A stretch of DNA of 64,000 bases from Apiosordaria backusii (taxonomy: Eukaryota > Ascomycota > Sordariomycetes > Sordariales > Lasiosphaeriaceae), in assembly GCA_030549205.1 (NCBI GenBank), contig JAUKTV010000010.1, forward strand, positions 1,178,001-1,242,000, read 5' to 3'. How positions within the stretch are numbered: position 1 is the first letter of the stretch; each line of letters starts with the position of its first letter. The notes beneath the pieces were generated by a model. That model was not told the origin of the DNA. It made no database searches and worked only from the letters and a program-made list of their open reading frames with translations. This document shows, in pieces, positions 1 to 11,619 of the stretch. The position numbers and the translations under genes are program-made.

Positions 1-1416
1 GTTGTTCGATGGACAAGCTCAAGAAGGTAAGTTGATGTCTCAGACTGGAGATGAGCACAACAAGGCCGAAAGGTCTTGTCTTGGCTGGGATACTTATACA
101 CATTCGATCCTGTTTTTGTCTTGCTTGCCGTTACCCTTCCCGGCACGCATATCGTCTATCTTGCTACATCACTTACACGATACTCCCCTGCCTACTATAC
201 AAGTCAAGTTGCATGAAGTTGAAGCGAAAAGGGGGAGGAAATAGCCGCTAACCGATCAACCGACTGGGATGACGCAGCAGTTCAGCTATAGTGAAGACAT
301 ATCGGGCCTATCACAGCGCAGTAGTAACCAAGCATTACAAGGCTTTAATGTTGTAGAGAGCATCCTCAATCAAAATGTCTTGGTACGTGGTGGATTCAGG
401 GGTTCTGTGCAGTAACATGGACGCGCAATGCAGTGGAGCGACGCGGGGCAGCGGCTTACGAATAGCCTCCCACATCCCGAACTCAACTGCCATATTTTGA
501 ACCGGGTAAAACAACACGCTTGGTAGATCGGGCCCAGGGTCGTGACAGCCACCGGCCGAAACGGAAGGTTGTATTCCGGTGCCGCGCGATCCCACCATCC
601 GGTGGTGAAGATTCCGGCAGGACGACGACGACATGGAAACTCCTGCCGGCTTCACCATTTTGAGAACCGGCGATGCTGTCGAATCCGCAAGCATGCCCGC
701 TTTTCGTCACACCGTAGGTGGGGGACCGTTGAACATGCGCAAGAACAAGCAGCGTGTTATCTGTCCTTATCAGTATGCGAGAAGCTTCTTTGAACTTCTA
801 GTTCCCCAAAAAGCTTATTTTTTGGCAGTTGGAGATGATATATCGATTGTGAAGTAGGGCTCGGGCCAGTCCAACAGTCAACTGCAGTGAAACACCTCCC
901 ACGGCGCTCAGCTCCCAATGGGGCAACTGCGGTGAAGTGCAGTTTCATGGGATCCTTTTTCATTGCCATGTTCATGATGTCACCACGAAAAACGGTGGCA
1001 GTTCGTTTATTTTCACCAGCACAGGAAACCACCTCCCAGGCTCCCCTGGCTGGTGTTGACCGACGGGGGTGAAGTGGATCCATTTTATGCGTGTAAGTGG
1101 AAGTCGGCAAATTCCATGGTAGCAACATCAGGGCAAAACAATTCCAAACCTCTCTCCTCAAGAATCTTACAGTCAATTCGTGATTATTGAATTGTGCGCA
1201 GGTTCAAGATTGCCGCTGATGAGTCGAGTTAGCGCTCACGCGCAGGTTGCAGGCATGCAAGCCACTGGCACTGCCCGCCAACTGGCCAGCTGCTGTTCCT
1301 CCTGCACCACCGTGCCTGAGGGGGGCAGCGCAGTGTTGGATTTCTTTGCACCTTCATCTTTGCAGTGAGCCGCGCATCTTCAATATCACCAAGTGAATTG
1401 CCCCAAGACTGCGCCC
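1..1416. other. Intergenic, no supported gene
   Basis: Short ORFs occur in both strands but none shows a recognisable domain, a plausible start context together with splice sites, or low-complexity-free coding character. A good 5' splice consensus (GTAAGT) at 27-32 could be the end of an exon of a gene entering from the left, but nothing else supports this. The last few hundred bases are presumably the promoter and 5' UTR of the HSP70-like gene. Confidence 0.5.
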
Positions 1417-3897
1417 ATGTCTTCAACAAACGGCCAGAGATTCTTGATTTGCATCGACTATGGCACTACCTACACTGGTCAGTCTTCTCAATCCATCTCG
1501 CAACCTCGCTCTGGGTGAAACCTCGGACACTGACCCTTTTCAGGAGTCGGATGGATCCTTACCCACAGAACCCGCCCTTCTCAGCTCAGTGAGCTCAACA
1601 TTGTGAAAAGATGGGGCGCCATTCATCGCCCCGAAATCTCTCAAGTCATTGGTCCAAAGGTGCCCTCCATCATCAGCTACTCGGGGACATCTGGTCGACG
1701 CTGGGGTTATGGTGTTATCGGAGATTCAGACTCCCATATTCTGCAGTGGACGAAGCTGGAGATGGAGCCACCAACCCGCCTTGAGGCACTCTCCCGTCTC
1801 AAGAAAACCCTGGAGGCGACGCGTGGCCCGGTGTCACACAGACAGCATGCATCATCGCTTGTGCAGGGGATTCCTCTCCATCTCATCAAGTCGACGGAAG
1901 ACATTGTTGCCGACTATTTAACCGAAGTAGCTCAGTGCGTTCGTCAGGATATTGAGGCGGTTCAGAGAGATCGCAGGGTCATTGGAGACTTCCCTATCGA
2001 GCTAATTATCACCCACCCAGCGGTACGAATAATCCGGCTTTCTTCATTTGCGCTTGAGAAGGAGCTGACGAAACCACAGATATGGCACCCACGCGCAATG
2101 AATACGACCTTCAGGGCAGTAAACACGGCCTTCAAGAGAATCTTCCCTGAATTCGAGTCCAACCCCCAGCGGGTGAGACTTTCGACGGAATCCGAAGCCT
2201 GTGCCCAGTACATCATGAAGACTTCCACAAGCACGCACAAAAGGCATCTGAGACGGGTATGATCCCCTGTCTTCTCTCTAACTACATACATCGAGTTTTG
2301 ACACGTCAGCATACAGGGAGCATGTTTCATTGTTGTTGATGCTGGAGGTGGCACTGTGGACCTTGTATCCTATCGTGTCGACCAGGACACACCGTCCTTC
2401 CAGGTCAGCTTGGTCACTGAGATGTCAAGTACGTTCAACTACCTGACTGTCAATATTCACAAGTTAACAATGCCACAGGCGGTCGATGTGGCGCAACTCG
2501 TATCGATGATTACTTCATCAAGAGCTTTCTCCCTCGCCGTCTTGCCCCCGATGACTACAGGAAAGTTGTTGAGGACGCGGAGTCGACCTTTGGAAGCGGT
2601 CCCCATGTTCTCTTCTCTAGAAGGCAGCAAGCGATGCTCGAAAGCTTCCAGTTTGCCAAGCACAAGTTTGCAGGCGTTGGCTCCGATGACGAAGAGTTTC
2701 GGGTATTGCTCCCAGGTGATCTCGACATTCCGGACGATCCTCAGAGAGGTATCTCCAACGGGAACCTTCAGATTATGCCGTATGAACCTCTCCTGTCATC
2801 TTTGAGGAGCAAGGAGCTAACCAGCCGACAGTGAAGATATGGAATACATGTTTCAAGAGACTGTCAACGGAACGGTCAATCTCATCAGGCAGCAAATCAC
2901 CCAACTTGAAGTGAAGAATCTTCGAGTGTCTGCTGTTTTCTTGTCAGGTGGCCTGTCCAGAAGTGAATACCTGTTCAAGAAGGTGGAGTCAGAAATCGGT
3001 CACCAGTACCGATTGCCTGTTTTTCGGGGACAGGAGGGGTAGGCTCCAAGCAGCTGTTAGCAGATCAAGATCTCCCGGGCTGACTTTTCTACAGGGATAG
3101 GAGCAGCTGGACGGACGTTGTCATCGGCGCAGCGATTCTAGGCCTCGGGATGAACTGTAAAGTGCCACCAGCATGTGCCGAGTGCCCATATCACATTGGG
3201 GTCCTCATTTCACAACAGTTCCACGAATACGAGAACGACGAGAAACAGGCCTATACTGACGTGGTTGATCAAAACATGCGCGCCAAAGATCACCTCAAGT
3301 GGGTTGTTGCGAAAGGAGATTTGATCACACAAGCGGATGGCATCAAGAGAAGTTTGAGGCTTGTGAGGAAACTTCTTAAACTCAGTGACCAATCTCTCAA
3401 GGGTTCGTGTACCGTTGTCATCTCTTACGATGACAAGCAAAGTGCGAAGCTGGAGGGTGAGTCAAAAGCCACTGTGGAGGTTTGCGGAATGGCTGCTAAC
3501 GATTTCAGACATCAAAAATCTCCAAAAAGTCCAACTCAACTACGACCTGAGTGAAATCTCCAGCACTGATAAAGCCAACGTCATCCGCCGTGACATCGAC
3601 CAAGACACCAAGACATCCTATCGACAACTGGAATTGGAGCTGAAGATCACCCTCGATCAGGAAGTTGCAGCCTTCAAACTATTTGCTGGACATCCAGGAC
3701 GGCTTTGCATTGCAAGGGCCTCGATTGATAGGAATGGACAGTTCATGTTGAGAACTGTTGGCAGCCAAACAGGACAGCCGCCGCTTGGCCTACCGCAGCA
3801 AGGCCCAGCATCAGTGGTGGCATCAGAGGTGAGCTTGGAGTCGACTGGTTCCAGATACCCCGCGGAGAGAAACAGGACAAGGAGGCAAGCAGAGTGA
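1417..3897 (+). CDS. HSP70-like (HSPA12-type) ATPase-domain protein
   Basis: Seven exons read through in one frame: 1417-1477, 1544-2256, 2317-2428, 2479-2779, 2832-3038, 3095-3456, 3509-3897, giving 714 residues. The start is chosen because the first exon encodes the phosphate-1 motif of the actin/HSP70 fold (ICIDYGTTYTG). The phosphate-2 motif VVDAGGGTVDL opens exon 3, GGRCGATRIDDYF-like sequence opens exon 4, and the adenosine motif SGGLSRSEYL is in exon 5. There is no canonical HSP70 substrate-binding domain, as is usual for the many divergent HSP70-like proteins of filamentous fungi that resemble animal HSPA12. These are often expanded in accessory regions and their clients are unknown. 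ATP binding is inferred from the motifs. The extreme C-terminus is uncertain because another small intron after 3830 cannot be excluded. Confidence 0.88.
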
Positions 3898-4375
3898 TGC
3901 TGGGTGGTCAGAGTCGGAACAACTGACTTGCATCATGGAAAGGCTGCGACCTGCGCCGCAAAGGGGGCTTGGTGAGCTGAACAACCATTGGATTTGGGCC
4001 AGACGGTATTGGCCAAGATTTCTCTAGACTATCTGCACGCTGCAATGTCACCACCTGTCACATGCACTTTCCCGGCCTAGTTTGGCGCCCAACATCTGCA
4101 GCGTAACCACCACATTTCTTTGCAAGGCAGATTGGCGACCCTTGGCCGTACACCACAAGTACCGGTACCTTCAGGGCTGAACACACAACAAAAGAACCTG
4201 GTTCGAAATTGCAGGACCAAACCTGAGCGGCAGCAGGGAGCTCAGGAATCCCGATGGACCTGTCACCTGACTTTCGGTAACCCACCTCAATCTTCAACTT
4301 CACATCAACCACGCCCTCACCTCACAAGCCGTCGCGATATGATGAGAGGCGATCTCTCAGCGATGCGCCACGAAC
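3898..4375. other. Intergenic between HSP70-like gene and membrane protein gene
   Basis: No supported gene. The right half presumably carries the promoter of the next gene; short ORFs here lack recognisable features. Confidence 0.5.
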
Positions 4376-5224
4376 ATGTTGACTGGAATGGAATTCTGGA
4401 AAGACTTCCCAGCCAACAATGACAGCATCATCCCCCTTTCCATCAACAGCCCTGAAACATGGCTGCTGTTGATGAACCATTCCACCGCCAAGCTTGGATT
4501 GTCATATTTCCCACCAAACCTCATCGCCGTCGCTCACAACTTTTCATCATTTGGTACCCTCCCAAACAACAGTTTCGTTATCACCCTCGCCGACCCGGAT
4601 TCTTCCCACATTGAGAATTACCCCAAACAATTAGACCAGCTCATCTACGGTCTGATCTGCGCCCTCGCCGGCCTCTGGGCGGCAATTTGGGCGGGTTGGA
4701 CGTGGTACAACAACGGCACATTGCTCATTCCCAGAGTATCGTCATCAGGTCCAGACGATACCAACGACGTGGAACTCGGCGCCCAAGCAGTGGATTTCAC
4801 CTCCTCAGAAACCTTTCACACCCATTTCCTAAAGTACTACTACGACGTCGGAGGCGACGAACACCAATTAGCAGACAACATCCACAACCACTCCGCCGAC
4901 TCGGGCAAGAAACGCGAGAAGCCAGTAACAGTCGAGGATGTGGAAGAGTTGACGCGGCTCGTCCAAAAGATGTACGAGATTGATGTGGAACTGTTCGGCT
5001 TGCAAGACGCGCGGTATGTAACGCCGGAGAAAAAGGAGAAGTTGAAAAGGAAGAGAGAGGCGATGCTGGTGGAGGCGGCGAGGGTGGTGGAGTCGTGGGC
5101 GGATAGGAGGTGGTTGCATGTGAATAAGTGGGAGGAGGGGGAGTATGACACTGTGTTGGAGATTTTGGACGTACTGAGGGAGTATGTGGAGGCGGAGAGG
5201 CAGAAGAGGGTGTATTGCTACTGA
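4376..5224 (+). CDS. Predicted single-pass membrane protein, unknown function
   Basis: Single-exon ORF of 282 residues; a second in-frame Met four codons downstream is an alternative start. A hydrophobic segment at about residues 88-108 (LIYGLICALAGLWAAIWAGW) is a good transmembrane helix. It separates an N-terminal half with possible N-glycosylation sites (NHS, NFS, NNS) from a charged, helical C-terminal half (about 180-280, rich in Glu/Lys/Arg) likely to be cytosolic. No known domain was recognised. It sits between the HSP70-like gene and the convergent Pro/Ala-rich gene, and nothing in the context suggests a role. Confidence 0.75.
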   Translation: MLTGMEFWKDFPANNDSIIPLSINSPETWLLLMNHSTAKLGLSYFPPNLIAVAHNFSSFGTLPNNSFVITLADPDSSHIENYPKQLDQLIYGLICALAGLWAAIWAGWTWYNNGTLLIPRVSSSGPDDTNDVELGAQAVDFTSSETFHTHFLKYYYDVGGDEHQLADNIHNHSADSGKKREKPVTVEDVEELTRLVQKMYEIDVELFGLQDARYVTPEKKEKLKRKREAMLVEAARVVESWADRRWLHVNKWEEGEYDTVLEILDVLREYVEAERQKRVYCY

Positions 5225-5557
5225 TATTGAAGGGTTTTGGGGTCACGGGGTATGATATATGGGTATGTAGATATTTATTGCTGAACTAATGACAAGATAC
5301 GGAAGGGAAAATGCAGTAAAAATTGACACGAACATGTAAAAGACCGCTGCGTGTGCGCCTGAAAGAACCCCAGCCAAATGATCGTGTCGTCGTCACCTAT
5401 CAATACCCATGCTTCCGAACCAAACCCATTTTGACCACCCACCAACGATCCCTCCCCGTCCACTCAAAATACCAGGTATCTCCTCAATCCTCACAACCAA
5501 CCATTCTTTTTCCTTCTCAATCCCATCAACCCACCCTCAATCGACATACAACAAGTC
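5225..5557. other. Convergent intergenic (3' UTRs)
   Basis: Short spacer between two genes that point toward each other; presumably both 3' ends. Nothing else seen. Confidence 0.5.
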
Positions 5558-6964
5558 TCACCTCCTAAACTCCGCCCTCCCATCCTCCCCAACCCCCATT
5601 CTAGCCTCCATCTCGGCCGGCAACCTATCCTCCTCCTTCGTCTCCCGATAATTAGCCCCTCCATTCCCGTTCCCCTCCCCGCCACTTTTACCAGTACTGG
5701 CAAACCCAAAATCAAAAGCAACATCATGCTCGCTCTCCCAGTCCAGCTTTTGCCGTTCCTGCACCGGCAAACCAGAGTTATCATGCCGGTGATGACCGTG
5801 ACCGCTCTCCAAATCCCTCCTACTCCCGCTCGTAGCACTACTCCCCGACCGTTTATATGAGCGGAAAGAGAAAGGGTTATTCCCCATTCGCTTATGCCAC
5901 ATGATATAGAGGACTACAATTAACAGAATGAAGGAGCCGCCGCCCAGGCCGGCTGCGACGCCGATTTTGGTGGAGAGGGGAATACCGCTTTCTACTACTT
6001 GGGGAGTGGGGATTGGGGCGGGGAGGTTGGTATCGCCCGGGAGGGGGTTGGAGTTTGGATCGGGGGAGAGGTTGGTTGTCGTGTCGGAGGTGGACGGGGG
6101 TGGGGGGTTGGTGGTGTCGGAGGATTCGTCGATTACGGCTACGACTTGGGTTGGTCGGGGCGGGACAAAGACGGACATGAAGGGGGAGCCACCGTTGCTA
6201 GGGGTGACGAGGGTGAGGAAGGGGGAGGTGTTGGCGGGTTCGGCTTCGTTGTTTGTTGGGGCTGGGGTTGGGGCTGGAGCGGGAGATGCATCGTTTTGAG
6301 ATGAGGGCGCTGAGGGGAGGGGGAGGAGGGCGACGCCGCCGGCGCCGGAGTTGGCGTCTGGTGATGGGGCTGGGGACGGAGCTGGAGAAGAGTCTGGTGC
6401 CGGGCTCGGGGCGGGTTCTGCTGCTTCATCTTGCTCGGGAGCTGGGTTGGGAATAGCAATGGGAGCTGGCGCGGGAGCTGGGCTCGGGTCTGGTGATGGG
6501 GCAGGAGCGGGTGCCGGGGTGGGTTGTTCAACGGGCGGGTCATCGATCTCTGGCTCAGGAACAGGGACCTGCACAACTGATGATTCCTCGGGTGCCGGTT
6601 CGGTGGTGGGAACCTCGATGACGGGTGTCTCCACCACCGTAGGCGTATCTTCCTCTGTAGGCGCTGGAGCAGGAACTGGTTCTGGAGTCGCGACTTCCCC
6701 CTCATCCGGCACTGTCGTAACTGGTGCACCGATCACACCGTCCAAAATCTCTGTCGGATCCGGAAGAGCGTCGACGATATCATCCACCACCGTAGGGACC
6801 GGCACATTCCCAATCAAGTCTTGAAGCCCCGGCACAAGTCCTCCCTCTTCCGCTCCCGATGGCGCTTCAATACCAGTATCGTCTCCTCCCAACAGATCGT
6901 CCAACACCGGCAGCTGGGCCGTCGCCAGCGCGGCCTGCAGCCATAAAATGTGGATGACCAGCAT
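5558..6964 (-). CDS. Pro/Ala-rich type I membrane protein, possible wall-associated sensor
   Basis: Single-exon ORF of 468 residues. It begins with a hydrophobic signal peptide (MLVIHILWLQAALATAQ). A long extracellular region of about 330 residues follows and is dominated by Pro, Ala, Ser, Thr, Glu and Asp, including PAPAPSP-type repeats at roughly 150-260. One transmembrane helix (about 338-362, GVAAGLGGGSFILLIVVLYI) is followed by basic residues (HKR) and a 100-residue cytoplasmic tail. This layout, a signal, an O-glycosylatable stalk, one helix and a short tail, resembles fungal Mid2/Wsc-type surface sensors, but no WSC Cys motif is present. The sensor role is inference. The strong codon bias makes long antisense ORFs, which are shadows. 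Confidence 0.8.
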   Translation of the reverse strand: MLVIHILWLQAALATAQLPVLDDLLGGDDTGIEAPSGAEEGGLVPGLQDLIGNVPVPTVVDDIVDALPDPTEILDGVIGAPVTTVPDEGEVATPEPVPAPAPTEEDTPTVVETPVIEVPTTEPAPEESSVVQVPVPEPEIDDPPVEQPTPAPAPAPSPDPSPAPAPAPIAIPNPAPEQDEAAEPAPSPAPDSSPAPSPAPSPDANSGAGGVALLPLPSAPSSQNDASPAPAPTPAPTNNEAEPANTSPFLTLVTPSNGGSPFMSVFVPPRPTQVVAVIDESSDTTNPPPPSTSDTTTNLSPDPNSNPLPGDTNLPAPIPTPQVVESGIPLSTKIGVAAGLGGGSFILLIVVLYIMWHKRMGNNPFSFRSYKRSGSSATSGSRRDLESGHGHHRHDNSGLPVQERQKLDWESEHDVAFDFGFASTGKSGGEGNGNGGANYRETKEEDRLPAEMEARMGVGEDGRAEFRR

Positions 6965-7723
6965 CGTCCAAGAAACTCAAAAAATAACAACAATAATTAC
7001 AACAATGTAAAAAAGAAAAATAAGGCCAATGCCAGGGCTTAGAAAAACAAGAGCATCTTGAGCTGGTTGCTAGGAGAAGTGAAAGGTGAATGACGACAGG
7101 AAGTGCCGGGAGAAAACCAGAAATGTCAACGACTCAATTCGTTTGATCATCCCATGGCACGGGCGGATGGATAAAGAGTGAACATTATCGTCAAACTTGG
7201 CTTTTCGCCTGTGTCCGCGATTCCGGGACCGTGATCGTTTCAGCTTTTGCATCTTTTGGTGTAAACGTGGGGATGCAGGGGTAATCGTAGCCGAAACGGG
7301 AAGTTCGCGTATCATGATGCTACGAATGCACCCCTGAGATCCGCGAAAAGGCTACAGCCGCGGTGTCCAAGCGCTGCCCTATGACGCGGCGTATCAAGTT
7401 GTGCTTGGTTTCGAGAAACTTGCGTTCATCATTGGGAAGTCTTTCCGCATTGCTGAAGCTGACTCGTATTGCGATCAGCTGAACATGTTGGTGGCGATGA
7501 ACCAGTTGGTAGCGCTCAAGAATGTCCGGCGTGGGAAACGCCATCCGTGAAATGCAAAAGTGCTGATATTCAAGAAAAGCTATCCAGTCAGTCTGAAAAC
7601 CAAAAGCAACTGGAATCAACCAAAAGGGGTAAAAAGGGGGGGGTGGTGGCCAAGCATCTTGACTGCCCTGCCAATGCTTGGCACAACAACAACTCTCTTT
7701 AAATCATCGACAACCCCTCCACA
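6965..7723. other. Intergenic, promoter side of the Pro/Ala-rich gene
   Basis: Contains an A-rich 5' leader just upstream of 6964 and a G-rich run at about 7626-7645. No supported gene; small ORFs have no recognisable features. Confidence 0.5.
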
Positions 7724-9407
7724 TTACAACCGATCACTAATCCACGAATAGAGCCAGTAACTCGCACCAGCAAATCCAGCAACTGCAAGTCCCCCAACAA
7801 GAATAACATCCAAGTTCTTGGCTTTCCATATTGGTATCCTGGCATCCGCCGTCTGAAGGTGCATGGGCCTCGTCTTGCCTGTGTTGGGATCCAGCCCGAA
7901 CTTGGCATCGTACATCATCTCCTCGATCAGGTCTGCAGCATAATGCTTCTTCCGTGCCGAGACTTGGGCGATGTGCCTCATTCTTTCCACGTTTCTCGAA
8001 AAGCTGCCGTCTTCATCAAGAAGCACTTGTCGGGCCTTATCGTAAGTCTCTGCTCTTGTGAACACAGCTTTGTCGAGTGCCAGGCCAACACCTGCTTCGA
8101 CAATCCGCAGGCCGTTCAAAGGCTGGTCAAAGAAGAAGCCCAGGGCCAGCATGCGTACTCCGTGATACATGGCTTCATTCACGCTGCTCCCACCTCCATG
8201 AGTGACAAACAATATTGTGCCGGTGTGATCCAGTATCGCTCTCTGGGGAGCAAAAGGCGTAAAGTACCAGCTGTCACTCTTATTCTCCAGTAGGTCCCTC
8301 ACTGGCTCCCTCGCCCTTCCAGTCCAGTCATTCAACAGCGGTCGAAACTCTTCTTTCTGCTTCTTCCCCACCGTCCAGATCACCCCATCAACCAACCCCT
8401 CCTCCAGCAGGTCCCCCAGCGCCCCTATAAACATCATCACCTGCTCCGTCGAAAGCGTGATATGCGTGCCAAAGCACACAAACACCACCTTCCTCTTTTT
8501 CCCCCTCTCATAAAAATCCCTCAACTCTCCATCCAACGCAGGGTACTCCTCCAACAAAATCGGCCCCACCGCCTGCAAAAGCGGCGGGCAATCCTTCGGC
8601 GTCTCCAACCCCCAAAAGCTATTCACCAACGCCAAGTAATCCGGCTTTCCTCCCGTCATTCCCCCCAAAGAGTAATTCACCCCCGCCTCCCTCCTCATCA
8701 TCTTCATCCACCTCAGATAAGGCACCACCGCCGTGATGGCCCTCAACGGCCGCAACGCAGCTCTGATCCTCTGCCACAAGGTAGCATGCTCCGAAGTCAG
8801 AGCATCAGTTTGAAACCCTGGAATACCTGGGATATGACTCGCTGACACCATCCCATAGGGCATCTGTGGCCATACCATTGCTAGAGGGATGCCGAATTGC
8901 TTTTGCATGTCACGCGTAGCATCGACAAAGAAATCGGTAACGATCATGTCAGGGGAGGTGGCTTTGGTGATGCGGAGGAGGTGGTGGTAGTCGGAGGTCC
9001 AGAAGCTGTCGACTGTGTATTTTGGGGCGAAATAAGCTTTGTAATCGACGCGGGGGTCGGTGGATTGGAGGGAGGCGTAGTGGGCTTCTTCTTGCTGGGG
9101 GGTGAGGGGGTCGCTCATGAGGTGGATATTCCCCGGGGAGATGAAAGGGTAGGAGGGGTTGGTGAGGATCCATTTCTCTTGGGTTTTGTGGGTTGCGAAG
9201 AGGATTGTGTGGCCGCGGGCGGCGAGGAGGCGGCCGAGTTCGAGGACGGGGGCTGGGGATGGATGGTGGTTAGATTTTGATGGAAGAGGTTGATCGCAAT
9301 GATGGAGATAAGGAGGGCTTACCGGCGTGGGTGAATCCACCGGTTCCGGCGACCAGGAGGATGGTGCATTTGGTGAGGGTGTCGTCAGGTCTTCGATAAG
9401 CAGACAT
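7724..9407 (-). CDS. UDP-glycosyltransferase (GT1) with C-terminal membrane anchor
   Basis: Two exons on the minus strand: 9323-9407 and 7724-9252, joined over a 70-bp intron (9253-9322), giving 537 residues. The start at 9407 is preferred over the longer in-frame extension because the first exon then encodes the N-terminal beta strand and glycine loop typical of the family (ILLVAGTGGFTHAG), running into APVLELGRLLAARGH. The C-terminal donor-binding region contains THGGGSSVNEAMYHG and a following DQPLNG segment, which match the UDP-glucuronosyl/glucosyl transferase signature. The last 25 residues form a hydrophobic helix (about 510-530) likely anchoring the enzyme in the ER membrane. Sugar transfer from a UDP donor to a small lipophilic acceptor is inferred from the family. 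The acceptor cannot be predicted and no biosynthetic cluster is evident nearby. Confidence 0.9.
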
Positions 9408-10130
9408 GGCGACTCTTTACAGAACGTTGGCGTGATGACGCTGTCGTTGCGAAGGTGCGGAGAGCATTCGGCGATTCGGTCGCGAAGGAGCTGACGTCGC
9501 TCGATAAACGGTGAGACGGACACGGGGAAGACAAAAACCGTTTGGTGGCCGCGCCCTTTATTGGCCGCTTCCTCACGCCGACGCGACTGAAACGATGCAA
9601 CGTTTGTACAGCGAACCGATTATTGCGAGATAAATGCTGACCGTAAACACGAAACCACTCCGTTACATGGTTTGCTTTTACGGAAAATCGGCTGATCATC
9701 ATACCACTACGTCGGGCCTACGCCGCTTTGTTGGTGTTGGGTTGACTTCTCGCAACAGAAACATTTGATATGGCCCGTGCGCCGATCGTCAGCTTGTTCC
9801 CGTTTTCTCAAAATCGAATGTGCAAGCACATATATGGTTTCGGGGATCACTGGCAGGACGATATTACTCAACTACCCGCAGATGGTAGTCATTGCATTTT
9901 CGACGCACCATCCATGAGACCCTTGATTGCCAAACTATCTACATTACCGTGATGACGTCTGCGCTTTTTTGGTAGGCAGCATACACGCAACCGCACTCCA
10001 ATGTTCACAGAGGGGCTGGACTTCTTGCATTAGAGTCTACCCTGATGATGGCCAACTGGGTCCCTTTTCGTGACCCGAGCTCGAGTCTAGTTCAAGTGGC
10101 AGGGGGACATTATGAACCAACGCAAGGAAT
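9408..10130. other. Intergenic, no supported gene
   Basis: Separates the glycosyltransferase promoter from the 3' end of F-box-like copy A. Short ORFs only; nothing recognised. Confidence 0.5.
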
Positions 10131-11619
10131 TCAAAATTCCGCTACTGCCTCGCTGACGTCCGCTTCCCTCAGCGTCCGAAAGAGCTGTAGGCTTTTCGAG
10201 GTCAGGTCTGGATCCGTCAAAAAACGAGATAAAACAACCTCATCATCAAAGACGATTCGGAACTCCTCGCCACCTCCATCAAGGAATGTACCAAGGGTGG
10301 TAATTTCGCTCACAAGGTGCGACCTCGAAGGGTCTGTGGTCAAAACTGGCCCAAGTTGAAGCGCCTCGACAGTGTCCTTATCCCAAAACACCCAACCCAA
10401 TGATCGATAATTCTTGACGCTAGTGATGTGCCAGAACTGCTCAGAAACCCTAAAGAGCATCGGTCTCGATACAGTAATGGATGTGCCAAGCTGCTTCAGA
10501 TGGAGAGGGAACTGACTTGCATAGGCGGACCATGCAGAGTTGGGCCCGAGATTGTCCGTCTTGCCACTCAAATTCCCACCAACGTCGTCTCGACGACAAT
10601 CAACGTGCAGATATTCACCGTCGAACTCTTCATCATCGTCTGAGTTTCCGTCGTCGCCAAGGCCTTCATCGTCACCCAAAACCGTGGCCACTACGTAGTG
10701 CTTTCGGTACTGTGCAAGAAATAAACGGTTAGCCGGCAAGTTACATGACATCGGTTGGGTTAGTGTTACTTACAAATTGCCGATAAAAAGCAAAGCTAAG
10801 ACGACACCGGAATAGCAGAAGAAGGGGCTCTACCCCTGAAACACCAGGAATATTACGCAAACAAGCACATTCCATCAAGTCGACTGCTGTCAATGTTTCC
10901 TCCACTTCCCACTCGTGCAGGTTTCGGAAGACTTGAGTCGTGAGGCAGCTGTACTCCTCGATCTCATCGACGGGGAAAACAGCTTGTAGGAAGAAGAGTA
11001 TTTCCGCTCGAATAAAAGCTCTTTCTAGCCTGGCTACCTCGCTCGCGGACAGCGGGCGACGTTCGCCTCCCACAGCGGCGATTAAAGTCCTCCGAGCGTT
11101 GGCAGCGAGACTCTCAACCTCCTTGGACTTCAAGTTTCTGTGAGACAGAGTGGCCTCAAAGAACGATGGAAGCCACATGGGTTCCCGATCTCCGATCCAT
11201 GTAGTGGCTTGGTCTGCCAGACGTCTCTGGATTCGCAAGACGTGTCGAACGAAAATTGACGCCAGCTCTTCAACGCGACAAAGATCAAACATCATCCGGG
11301 AGGTCGTGATAAATGAGAGCTTCGGGTCATCGTCGATAATGCTGTTGGCTAGTCCTTGTTGGGGAATTGGCGTAGAAGTCCCTGTGGGAAGGTGATGCTT
11401 GGCGAGGTCGCAGAGGCGAACAAAGGTAATTGCTGCTTTCAGACCCTCACTTGTGAGCTTTCTCCTGACTCGGCGGGCTAGGTAATTCGAAATTTATTCG
11501 TGTAGACCTTTGCTGGTTCGGTAGAGCTTCGACACATCATCCATGGCACACTGGTCAAGGATATTGTCCATGACCAAAGTGACCCCCATCAAGGACACAA
11601 AGTCTCGTGGACTGGCCAT
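10131..11619 (-). pseudogene. F-box-like family copy A, interrupted by an in-frame stop
   Basis: Minus-strand exons 10774-11619 and 10131-10709 align along their length with copies B and D. The F-box-like start (MDNILDQCAMDDV) is followed by the central GGERRPLSASEVARLER and WEVEETLTAVDL blocks. A phase-0 intron (10710-10773) comes after FYRQF. The C-terminal signature GPNSAWSAYASQFPL ... GWVFWDKDT is present. Codon 42 is TAA (11494-11496) where all four relatives have Tyr, inside the F-box helix (GLHE-stop-ISNYL). The frame is otherwise open for the remaining roughly 430 codons, so this is a single lesion and probably recent. An intron removing the stop was considered, but the only GT-AG options are 30-43 nt and shift or damage the frame. 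It borders the AT-rich block on its 5' side. It could still give a short peptide, or a protein from an internal start. Confidence 0.8.

Noticed and set aside
9408..9523. N-terminal extension of the glycosyltransferase in the unspliced frame
   Set aside because: The spliced first exon encodes the family's conserved N-terminal glycine loop; the extension reads through the intron with no family similarity.
11494..11496. A-to-I RNA editing or RIP as the cause of the copy A stop
   Set aside because: Editing known in Sordariales mainly rescues UAG, and all relatives have Tyr (TAC/TAT), so the change to TAA is not a RIP-type transition; kept as a simple nonsense lesion.
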